Position numbers and translations under genes: made by a program | In this document: positions 1 through 5,570 of the stretch, piece by piece | How the letters are laid out: each line of letters starts with the position of its first letter | How positions within the stretch are numbered: the first letter of the stretch is position 1 | The notes under the pieces: model-generated | Database searches by the model: none | What the model was told of the DNA's origin: nothing | Seen by the model: the letters and a program-made list of their open reading frames with translations, nothing else | Origin: Epsilonproteobacteria bacterium UBA6211 | Lineage (GTDB): Bacteria; Campylobacterota; Campylobacteria; Campylobacterales; Arcobacteraceae | Assembly: GCA_002421845.1 (NCBI GenBank) | Contig: DISL01000092.1 | Span: forward strand, 1 to 9,514 | Length of the DNA stretch: 9,514 nucleotides | Direction of reading: 5' to 3'

Positions 1-158
1 CTATCACTACTTACTTCAGCATAATCAAACTCATCGTTTACTTCTTGATTTTTCAATGAATCAATATTTTGTTTTCCGTTTTGGATATTTGATTCTATTA
101 GAGCCTTTCTCTCTAATAATATCCCTTTCATTTCTTCTATTTGTTTTTTATTTGGCAC
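1..158 (-). CDS. dksA: DksA/TraR-family transcription factor, N-terminal part (cut by left edge)
   Basis: DksA-family proteins bind RNA polymerase through its secondary channel and, with ppGpp, adjust transcription of rRNA and biosynthetic genes. About 52 codons are visible and the frame stays open to base 1. The N-terminal part is a charged, helical stretch (KKQIEEMKGILLERKALIE), expected for the first coiled-coil helix. It leads into NDEFDYAEVSSDS, which matches the family signature near the coiled-coil tip (acidic residues followed by A-x-x-S-S-D). The zinc finger lies outside the window. I chose the GTG at 158 because AAGGGA at 165-170 sits 6 bases upstream. An in-frame ATG at 188 has no Shine-Dalgarno and overlaps a TATAAT box. 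The gene lies downstream of rlmH in the same direction but has its own promoter. The family call is good; whether it is DksA itself or a short TraR-like paralogue cannot be settled from this fragment. Confidence 0.82.
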   Translation of the reverse strand, partial: MPNKKQIEEMKGILLERKALIESNIQNGKQNIDSLKNQEVNDEFDYAEVSSD

Positions 159-164
159 AACATT

Positions 165-170
165 TCCCTT
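165..170 (-). promoter_or_regulatory. Ribosome binding site deciding the dksA start
   Basis: Read on the minus strand, AAGGGA lies 6 bases before the GTG at 158. The upstream in-frame ATG at 188 has only A/T bases before it, so this site supports the GTG start. Confidence 0.6.
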
Positions 171-186
171 ATTAAAAAATTGGAAC

Positions 187-215
187 ATTATATTTAAAAA
201 TTACTAAAAGAAAGA
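187..215 (-). promoter_or_regulatory. Predicted sigma70-type promoter of dksA
   Basis: A perfect TATAAT -10 box (192 down to 187) is preceded by the T-rich run AATTTTTAAA, the usual look of Campylobacterota housekeeping promoters, in which the -35 element is weak. With a 17-bp spacer the -35 position (215-210) reads TCTTTC, a poor match. Transcription would begin near base 180, leaving a leader of about 20 bases before the GTG start. This would let dksA be expressed separately from the accD-thiE-rlmH genes. Confidence 0.55.
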
Positions 216-227
216 TAAATTAGTTTT

Positions 228-278
228 TAGGTGCTAGAGAGCAGGTGGTAGATTTTTAGATTTTACCTTTTACTTTTT
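228..278. repeat. Degenerate short repeats and GTAAAA-rich tract between rlmH and dksA
   Basis: On the plus strand, 229-249 reads as three loose heptamers, AGGTGCT, AGAGAGC and AGGTGGT, related to the octamer repeat at 2176-2207. Beside it, the minus strand just after the rlmH stop holds GGTAAAAAGTAAAAGGTAAAA (about 258-278), another imperfect short repeat. No stable hairpin with a U-tract was found, so I see no clear rlmH terminator here. Confidence 0.4.
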
Positions 279-280
279 AC

Positions 281-745
281 CTAATTCTTATGGTATGGGT
301 GGTTGTTGTTGATACAAAGGCTTCTAAATATTTGTTCAAATAATACAATATGGGCTATTTTATGAGCCATTGTAAGATTACTTAAACTTATAGTTGTATC
401 ACATTTTTTTAGGAATTCTCTTTCAAAACCGTAAGCACCGCCTATAAAAAAGTTATAGTTTGTGTGGTTGGATAATAGTTTGGCAAGTTCAAAACTATCC
501 ACGCTTTTGCCTTGCACATCTAATGCTATATTGAATCCGTTTTTCAAATAAGGCTCATAAACGGTACTATAGCTTTGTTTTGCTTCATTTTCGTTATTAG
601 AACTTTGAGCTTTGCCTATGGTGTTATTAAAAATTTGTATATCTTTTACATCGGCATATTTTTTTGACATTTTTATAAAATCATCTATCAGTTTATCGTA
701 TGAGTCATTTGATTTTTTTTGTATCGAAAAAACGTTGATTTTCAT
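281..745 (-). CDS. rlmH: 23S rRNA (pseudouridine1915-N3)-methyltransferase RlmH
   Basis: RlmH is a SPOUT-fold (trefoil-knot) enzyme that uses S-adenosylmethionine to methylate N3 of pseudouridine 1915 in helix 69 of 23S rRNA, acting on the assembled 70S ribosome. The 154-residue length is typical. Recognisable motifs are LDVQGKSVDSFELAKL (about 75-90), the SAM-binding knot loop FFIGGAYGF (99-107), the stretch ISLSNLTMAHKIAH (119-132) and the hallmark C-terminal NNHPYHK (147-153). The start overlaps the thiE stop by 4 bases (ATGA), which implies translational coupling; GGGAG lies 9 bases upstream inside thiE. With metK upstream in the same direction, the SAM supply and a SAM user sit in one neighbourhood, though this is probably incidental. 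The gene ends 122 bp before the dksA start. Confidence 0.95.
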   Translation of the reverse strand: MKINVFSIQKKSNDSYDKLIDDFIKMSKKYADVKDIQIFNNTIGKAQSSNNENEAKQSYSTVYEPYLKNGFNIALDVQGKSVDSFELAKLLSNHTNYNFFIGGAYGFEREFLKKCDTTISLSNLTMAHKIAHIVLFEQIFRSLCINNNHPYHKN

Positions 746-1296
746 AATAATCCGCTCCCTATAACGTGATAATAGACATTTTGTATATTATCATCTAGTT
801 TAATTCCACCTATCGCAGCAACTTTGTGTTTTGATATTTTTGCTAGATAAGGGAGTTTGTCACCTAAAATATTTGATACGTCTTTAGTACTTGTACCTCT
901 ATATGCACCGAGTCCTATATAATCCAATGGAAGTTTATTAGCTTCAAGAATTTCGAGTTCGTTGTGGGTAGAGAGTCCTAGTATCTTTGAGCCTATTTTT
1001 TTTCTAATAAGTTTTATAGCCAAATCGTGATTTGTATTTATTTTATCCAAATCTTCTTGTCCTAGATGGACACCGTCACAAAATTCTATAAGTTCAATAT
1101 TGTCATTTATGATTATTGGGATATTGAGACTTTGTTTGAGAAAGATTAGATTTTGTTTTTGTACGTCTAAAGAATTCGTTTTATCACGGTATTGTACTAT
1201 CTTGGCTTGATGAAGATTTAAAATCTCTACAAACTTCGATAAAGATATATCCTTCTTTATCAAAGTTTCATAATCACAAAGTGCGTAAAGTCTCAT
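742..1296 (-). CDS. Short ThiE-like thiamine-phosphate synthase
   Basis: ThiE joins hydroxymethylpyrimidine diphosphate and thiazole phosphate to give thiamine phosphate in the cytoplasm. The TIM-barrel motifs appear in order: the pyrimidine/diphosphate site VQYRDK (34-39), IIINDN (61-66), DGVHLGQEDL (74-83), LGLSTHN (107-113), DYIGLGAYRGTSTKD (125-139) and the phosphate loop AAIGGIK (160-166). The residues expected for catalysis and Mg binding are all there. At 184 residues it is shorter than the usual 205-220: the frame stops right after VIGSGLL, where ThiE proteins normally have VAVVSAI and one more helix. No frameshift is visible, and the stop is part of a neat 4-base overlap with rlmH, so the short form looks natural. 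It also overlaps accD by 4 bases. Such proteins are often annotated thiE; it may be a paralogue (TenI-like or specialised) beside a full-length ThiE elsewhere, so I give no symbol. Confidence 0.85.
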   Translation of the reverse strand: MRLYALCDYETLIKKDISLSKFVEILNLHQAKIVQYRDKTNSLDVQKQNLIFLKQSLNIPIIINDNIELIEFCDGVHLGQEDLDKINTNHDLAIKLIRKKIGSKILGLSTHNELEILEANKLPLDYIGLGAYRGTSTKDVSNILGDKLPYLAKISKHKVAAIGGIKLDDNIQNVYYHVIGSGLL

Positions 1297-2162
1297 GCAA
1301 CCTTGTCGTTTTGCATAATTCTTAATAAATCAGATAAAGTTTTTTTCATCTCATTTCTATCTACAATCATATCTATAGAACCGTGTTTCAATAAAAACTC
1401 GGCAGTTTGGAATCCATCAGGTAAGTTACCGCCGATAGTTTGTTTTATAACCCTAGCTCCGGCAAAACCTACAAGTGCTCCCGGTTCAGCTATGATAATA
1501 TCTCCTAAAAATGCAAAAGATGCACTAACTCCACCCATTGTAGGGTCTGTTAGAACAGAGATATAAGGTATCTTTGCAGAATCTAGTTTTTTGAGTGCTG
1601 CAGACGTTTTTGCCATTTGCATTAGTGAAAACGTACTCTCTTGCATTCTAGCTCCACCACTTGCACTTACTATAATAAGCGGTTCTCTTTTTTCTAAAGA
1701 TCTATTTACTGCACGAACTATTTTTTCACCCTCTACAGAGCCTAAACTCCCACCCATAAAAGCAAAATCAAACACTACAAGTTGAGTAGGAAGCTTGTTT
1801 ATAGTACATTCACCGCTTACTACCGAGCTTGTTCTTCCGCTTTTTTGATAAGCCTCTTCAAGTCTTTTTTTGTAGCTTTTTTTATCTACGAAGTTAAGTG
1901 GATCTGTAGGTACTAAATCACCGTCACATTCAACGAAACTATTTTCGTCACAAATAAGTTCTATCCTTTTTTTAGCACCTATTCTCATATGAAAGTTACA
2001 TTTAGGACAAACATTATTCTGGTTTTCAACCTCTTTGAAAAACATCAAACCTTCACAACTAGGACATTTTACCCAGTGACTAGCAGTTTCTTCTTTTTTT
2101 GTAATAGCAGGTTGCTCTTCTCTTTCAAATTTTAACTTATTAAATAAACTTTTTAAATCCAT
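1293..2162 (-). CDS. accD: Acetyl-CoA carboxylase carboxyltransferase subunit beta
   Basis: AccD pairs with AccA to form the carboxyltransferase that moves CO2 from biotin on AccB to acetyl-CoA, giving malonyl-CoA for fatty acid synthesis. The 289 residues match the family. A four-cysteine zinc ribbon is present near the N-terminus (C33, C36, C52, C55), in the form CPSC...CPKC. The crotonase-like domain follows, with VVFDFAFMGGSLGSVEGEK (about 128-146), ASGGARMQE, LTDPTMGGVSASFA and GARVIKQTI, the last group forming the CoA and oxyanion sites. GGAGA-type context is absent, but GGAGA (2169-2173) lies 6 bases before the ATG, fixing the start. The stop overlaps the thiE start as ATGA. It lies 72 bp downstream of metK across a repeat-bearing gap and probably heads a coupled accD-thiE-rlmH unit, with or without read-through from metK. 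Confidence 0.97.
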   Translation of the reverse strand: MDLKSLFNKLKFEREEQPAITKKEETASHWVKCPSCEGLMFFKEVENQNNVCPKCNFHMRIGAKKRIELICDENSFVECDGDLVPTDPLNFVDKKSYKKRLEEAYQKSGRTSSVVSGECTINKLPTQLVVFDFAFMGGSLGSVEGEKIVRAVNRSLEKREPLIIVSASGGARMQESTFSLMQMAKTSAALKKLDSAKIPYISVLTDPTMGGVSASFAFLGDIIIAEPGALVGFAGARVIKQTIGGNLPDGFQTAEFLLKHGSIDMIVDRNEMKKTLSDLLRIMQNDKVA

Positions 2163-2175
2163 TTTATTTCTCCAA

Positions 2176-2207
2176 TAGATACTGAGGTACTAAGGTACTG
2201 AGGTGCT
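2176..2207. repeat. Octamer tandem repeat in the metK-accD gap
   Basis: Four contiguous 8-bp units on the plus strand fit the pattern NAGRTRCT: TAGATACT, GAGGTACT, AAGGTACT and GAGGTGCT, followed by a partial AAG. The tract fills nearly half of the 72-bp gap between the metK stop and the accD start, and ends 3 bp upstream of the accD Shine-Dalgarno. Related heptamers occur at 229-249. It is non-coding and its role is unknown. Confidence 0.7.
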
Positions 2208-2234
2208 AAGTCAAATCTTTCGCACTTAAGTAGC

Positions 2235-3473
2235 TTATCGGCTCAAACTTTTAAACATATCAACGCTATCTAGTTTTTCCCAAGGATAGCTACTTCTTCC
2301 GACTTGACCGTTTGCAGCAACATCTGCGTATAAAAACGTATCGCTTGACGGTGTATCAAGACCGAATTTTTTTGTTATCCAATTCGGTGTAAGAGGGAAG
2401 TTTTCCATTACGAATTGAGATAATTTTTCATCGCTTATTCCATCTATAGCCGTATGGTTTGTATTAACGGTAACTGATACCGGTTTTGCAACACCTATAG
2501 CATAAGATATTTGAACTATCGCTTTTTTTGCAAGACCTGCAGCAACGATATTTTTAGCTATATATCTAGCTGCATAAAGTCCGCTTCTATCAACTTTGGT
2601 ATAGTCTTTACTACTTTGAGCTCCACCACCGATAGGTGCATATCCTCCAAAGCTATCAACGATAAGTTTTCTTCCCGTCAAACCGCTGTCATGTAAACTA
2701 GAATGACTTACATATTTACCTGTTGGGTTTATGTGGATTATACAATCATTTGGATTATAAAGTTCTTTCGGTAATCCGGCAGAGTCTATCAAACCTTTTA
2801 TTAGTTTTCTAACTGTAACAATATCCATACTCGCTACACAAGGAGCAGATACTACGATAGTGTGTATTTTTTGCGGTAATGCAAGGTCAAAATTCTCTTT
2901 TGTATAATAATCCATAGTAACTTGTGTTTTTATATCAACACCTAGTTCATTTGGATTTTTTAGGGCATATTCATAAACTTTATCTGCCAAAAGTCTTGCA
3001 TAAGTGATAGCACTTGGCATATAATCAGCAGTTTCACAATCTGCATAACCAAACATAATCCCTTGGTCTCCTGCACCTGTTTCTCCGTCTTCTTGGTCAA
3101 CACCTTGATTAATATCAGGGCTTTGTCTATTTAATAATACTTGAATTTGTACATCTTCAGGGTGTAAACACTCATCTCTTGTAAAATATTGATTTCCATT
3201 ATAACCTATTTTTTTGAGAGCGTTTAGAGCTATATTTTTATAATCTTCTACGCTTACGTTTGCTTTGGTAGTAACTTCACCGCCGATAACTACGTGCTTA
3301 CCTGCAACAAAAACTTCACTTGCGATTCTACTTTTGCTATCTTGTATCAAAAGAGCATCAACTATACTGTCTGCAATTATATCTGCACATTTGTCAGGGT
3401 GACCCGGACTTACTACTTCACTTGTAAATAAATAACTATTCACGGCATTGTTTTCCATTGATTTGTTTTCCAT
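2235..3473 (-). CDS. metK: S-adenosylmethionine synthetase (methionine adenosyltransferase)
   Basis: MetK makes S-adenosylmethionine from methionine and ATP, releasing phosphate and diphosphate; the methyl donor feeds, among others, RlmH. The 412 residues cover the three-domain MAT fold: GHPDK with the catalytic histidine (24-28), GGEVTT (64-69), the signature GAGDQGIMFGYA (133-144), GLTGRKLIVDSFGG (264-277) and KVDRS (293-297). Two motifs deviate from the classical enzyme: the P-loop-like GGGAFSxKD is GGGAQSSKD (282-290), and the GGPxGD that precedes GLTGRK is HSSLHD. This looks like a lineage variant, not decay, since all else is intact. The N-terminus reads MENKSMENN; AAGG abuts the first ATG, so the ATG at 3458 is a plausible real start (30-base leader). 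It is expressed from its own promoter, divergent from the hydrolase gene, and ends 72 bp before accD. Confidence 0.96.
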   Translation of the reverse strand: MENKSMENNAVNSYLFTSEVVSPGHPDKCADIIADSIVDALLIQDSKSRIASEVFVAGKHVVIGGEVTTKANVSVEDYKNIALNALKKIGYNGNQYFTRDECLHPEDVQIQVLLNRQSPDINQGVDQEDGETGAGDQGIMFGYADCETADYMPSAITYARLLADKVYEYALKNPNELGVDIKTQVTMDYYTKENFDLALPQKIHTIVVSAPCVASMDIVTVRKLIKGLIDSAGLPKELYNPNDCIIHINPTGKYVSHSSLHDSGLTGRKLIVDSFGGYAPIGGGAQSSKDYTKVDRSGLYAARYIAKNIVAAGLAKKAIVQISYAIGVAKPVSVTVNTNHTAIDGISDEKLSQFVMENFPLTPNWITKKFGLDTPSSDTFLYADVAANGQVGRSSYPWEKLDSVDMFKSLSR

Positions 3474-3494
3474 CCTTTTTTTAAATTGGAAGGG

Positions 3495-3523
3495 ATTATA
3501 TTTAATTTATCCTTAAATGTCGT
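3495..3523 (-). promoter_or_regulatory. Predicted metK promoter
   Basis: On the minus strand, TATAAT (3500 down to 3495) is preceded 17 bp upstream by ACGACA (3523-3518), which shares GACA with the TTGACA consensus. Transcription would start near 3488, 15 bases before the first possible metK ATG and 30 before the second. Its -35 region overlaps that of the divergent promoter for the hydrolase gene. Confidence 0.6.
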
Positions 3524-3548
3524 TAATCTTAAAATGATTTGATATAAT
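3520..3548 (+). promoter_or_regulatory. Predicted promoter of the hydrolase-TPR unit
   Basis: A perfect TATAAT lies at 3543-3548. The -35 position at 17-bp spacing (3520-3525) is TCGTTA, a weak match, as is normal in Campylobacterota. The start would be near 3555, giving a leader of about 28 bases that contains AAGAGGA five bases before the ATG at 3583. An imperfect palindrome (3549-3563) covers the predicted start point. Confidence 0.55.
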
Positions 3549-3582
3549 ACTGATTAAATTAGTAACTTTTAAGAGGATTGGA

Positions 3583-4137
3583 ATGATAATTTATATTCAC
3601 GGCTTTGGTGGAAGCGGACAAGGAAATAAAGCAAAGGAGTTTAGAAACTATTTTAAATCATTAAATATAGGATTTATTGCACCTTCGTTACCATATAATC
3701 CTGAACTTGCTATTACAACACTTGATGAACTTATAGATTCTTATAAAGAAGATGTTTATCTTATCGGCTCATCACTCGGTGGATTTTATTCTATCTATCT
3801 TTCTCAAAAAAAGAGTGTAAAAAAAGTAGTTTTGATAAATCCATCTATTACCCCTTGGGATACATTGCAAAGGGCAAAGGGTCTTGCTCCTAATTTTTAT
3901 GATGAAAGTACTTTTGCATGGTGTGAGTCCCATCTTGAAATACTTAAAAAATATATAGTAGATAAGATTGATATAAACAAAGTATTTCTTTTGGTTCAAA
4001 AGGGTGATGAACTTTTGGATTATACCCATGCGGTAGGAAAGTTAAAAAATGCCAAAATAGTGATAGAAGAAGGCGGTAATCATGCTTTTGAAGGTATTGA
4101 TAGGTATTTTGAAGATATAAGAGATTTTTTGAATTAA
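3583..4137 (+). CDS. YqiA/YcfP-family alpha/beta-hydrolase (putative esterase)
   Basis: This is a small single-domain alpha/beta-hydrolase of 184 residues, the size of the YqiA family; E. coli YqiA shows esterase activity on acyl esters, but the natural substrate is not known. The visible features are an oxyanion-loop motif HGFGG (6-10), the nucleophile elbow GSSLGG (62-67) with Ser64, a likely acid Asp142 in QKGDELLDY, and His167 in GGNHAFEG. Thus the catalytic triad is complete. There is no signal peptide, so it should be cytoplasmic. It opens a rightward unit from its own promoter, with AAGAGGA as Shine-Dalgarno, and the TPR gene follows 6-12 bp after its stop. The family assignment is firm; a physiological role cannot be given from sequence. 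Confidence 0.88.
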   Translation: MIIYIHGFGGSGQGNKAKEFRNYFKSLNIGFIAPSLPYNPELAITTLDELIDSYKEDVYLIGSSLGGFYSIYLSQKKSVKKVVLINPSITPWDTLQRAKGLAPNFYDESTFAWCESHLEILKKYIVDKIDINKVFLLVQKGDELLDYTHAVGKLKNAKIVIEEGGNHAFEGIDRYFEDIRDFLN

Positions 4138-4140
4138 GGG
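4136..4140 (+). promoter_or_regulatory. Ribosome binding site deciding the start of the TPR gene
   Basis: AAGGG overlaps the hydrolase stop codon (TAA 4135-4137). It is only 3 bases from the ATG at 4144 but 9 bases from the in-frame ATG at 4150, so the second is favoured. Confidence 0.5.
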
Positions 4141-4149
4141 TTTATGATT

Positions 4150-5544
4150 ATGTTTGGTGTTAATGAATTGAAAAAGATTTTTATGTTGGTTTTGGGATTG
4201 GTTAGTTTTGGGATTATTTTGAATATTTTTACAGGTAATGAACAGCCTAGTGTAGCTCAAGAAAAGAAAATAAATATAATCGATGAAGAGAAAAAAGCAA
4301 CTGATGATATGGCAAGGATTCTATATATTTCACTTGAGTTTAATTCTTTGCTTGAGGATATTAATACTACTACTATTACCTCAGAAATATTGCCTAAATA
4401 TAAACAAAGAATAGATAATATTAAATCGGTTATAGACCAAGATGAAACTGATACGGCTTGGAATGAAAGTGCCAAACAAGAGCTTGATAAGATTTATGAA
4501 ATGATAGTCCAAAGGAGTGTTGAACTTAGCTTTGATGAACTATTTGATAAGTATGCAACACCTGAACATAAAGTATATTGTAAGGATAAGGGTAAAGAAT
4601 CAAAAGTTTATTACCTTGCAAAAGATTTGGAAAATATTAACCCTGAATTGTCTATAAAATATTATAAAATGGCTTTGGAACTTAATTCTCAAGAGGTTGC
4701 TAAATGGGCATTGTATGAAAATATTGCATATTTGTATTATGTACAAAAGGATTATATGCAATCGGTATATTGGTATGAGAAAGTAAAAGAGTTAGACGGT
4801 GATATTTATAACGTAAATCTTGCTTTAGCTTACGAGGGGTTGGGTGATTATCAAAAGGCATTGGATATTTTAAAGCAAGGTTATAGCAAAAAAGATAGAC
4901 ATGCTACCCATCAACTAGGCACTTATTACTACAACGGCATTATCGAAAAACTAAAAGATACAAGAAGGGGCGGGGAGCTTTGGTTGGAGGCATATCATCT
5001 TTATAAAGAGCATGAACAACATTTTACATCTGAAATAACATACAATTTAGGGATATATTACGTAGATACAATGAAGAATTACGAAAAAGGGAGATATTTC
5101 TTTGCAGTGTCAGCTTTGGCTGGGGATAATGATGCAGCAGATATTTTGGTAAATGATTCCAAGGTTTATTCCCTTGATATGTCTAAGTTCTTTTTGGATG
5201 AAGTTGTTAAAAACGGTAAATTTACTAAAGAGATAGCTGCAAGATATAGGGGTTTTTATGATGAAAAAGCATTTTTATATACCCCAAATAGCTATGAAAT
5301 AGATAATGTGAGAGTTCTTATAGATGATAATAAAATTAGACTTGTATCACAAGATAAAGAGAAATTGAAAAAATATCTGGGTAATTTTATCGATATACTT
5401 TATGTGGATAAATATAAAGAAATTGCAAAAAATGAATTTGATTATATAGTAGTCGGAGCAAACGTAAATCTAAGAGGATTAAATATCACAATCTCCAAAG
5501 AAGACCGTGATATAGTATGTGAGATTAAAGCTAAAAAAGATTAA
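4150..5544 (+). CDS. Membrane-anchored TPR/Sel1-like repeat protein of unknown function
   Basis: I do not recognise a named family. The protein has 464 residues from the ATG at 4150 (466 from 4144; numbering here from 4144). A short charged start with KK is followed by one hydrophobic segment (11-30), which looks like an uncleaved signal anchor or a Sec signal; there is no lipobox cysteine. A polar helical region follows (about 40-135). TPR-type repeats come next: about 153-182, 187-218 and 221-249, with the typical A-x-x-Y...Y-x-x-A-x-x-W-Y-E-K pattern. Sel1-like units lie at about 252-290 and 296-330. The C-terminal part (380-466) lacks repeats and seems rich in beta strands. The bulk is expected on the periplasmic side, serving as a protein-binding scaffold. 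It follows the hydrolase gene after 12 bp, so the two are likely co-transcribed, and it ends convergently against glmS, 5 bp apart. Confidence 0.75.
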   Translation: MFGVNELKKIFMLVLGLVSFGIILNIFTGNEQPSVAQEKKINIIDEEKKATDDMARILYISLEFNSLLEDINTTTITSEILPKYKQRIDNIKSVIDQDETDTAWNESAKQELDKIYEMIVQRSVELSFDELFDKYATPEHKVYCKDKGKESKVYYLAKDLENINPELSIKYYKMALELNSQEVAKWALYENIAYLYYVQKDYMQSVYWYEKVKELDGDIYNVNLALAYEGLGDYQKALDILKQGYSKKDRHATHQLGTYYYNGIIEKLKDTRRGGELWLEAYHLYKEHEQHFTSEITYNLGIYYVDTMKNYEKGRYFFAVSALAGDNDAADILVNDSKVYSLDMSKFFLDEVVKNGKFTKEIAARYRGFYDEKAFLYTPNSYEIDNVRVLIDDNKIRLVSQDKEKLKKYLGNFIDILYVDKYKEIAKNEFDYIVVGANVNLRGLNITISKEDRDIVCEIKAKKD

Positions 5545-5570
5545 ATCAGTTACTCTACCGTAACTGATTT
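5543..5570. terminator. Shared hairpin terminator between the convergent TPR gene and glmS
   Basis: AAATCAGTTAC (5543-5553) and GTAACTGATTT (5560-5570) form a perfect 11-bp stem with a 6-base loop. On the minus strand the stem is followed by AATCTTTTTTAG, a reasonable U-tract, so it should stop glmS transcripts. On the plus strand the trailing tract is weaker (TTTGGCTAGGTTT), though A-rich sequence precedes it, so action on the TPR transcript is less certain. The stem is AT-rich and moderate in strength. One arm lies inside the last codons of glmS and the other in the space after both stop codons. Confidence 0.6.

Noticed and set aside
1303..1785. Plus-strand open frames opposite accD (1303-1566 and 1591-1785)
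   Set aside because: They are antisense to a strongly conserved gene, show no recognisable family and have no convincing ribosome binding site.
2176..2207. The octamer array as a CRISPR or att site
   Set aside because: The units are 8 bp, contiguous, without spacers, and no integrase or cas gene is near.
2163..2234. A metK terminator hairpin in the metK-accD gap
   Set aside because: Only 4-base GTAC self-pairings and a weak GTGC/GCAC pair occur, with no U-tract; read-through into accD cannot be excluded.
3456..3473. The MENKS-MENN doubling as a phase-variation tract
   Set aside because: The unit is 15 bases and in frame, and there is no homopolymer long enough to shift the frame of metK.
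3772..4260. Minus-strand open frames opposite the hydrolase and the start of the TPR gene
   Set aside because: Their composition is that of reverse-complemented A/T-rich coding DNA, without domains, and they lie against well-supported genes.
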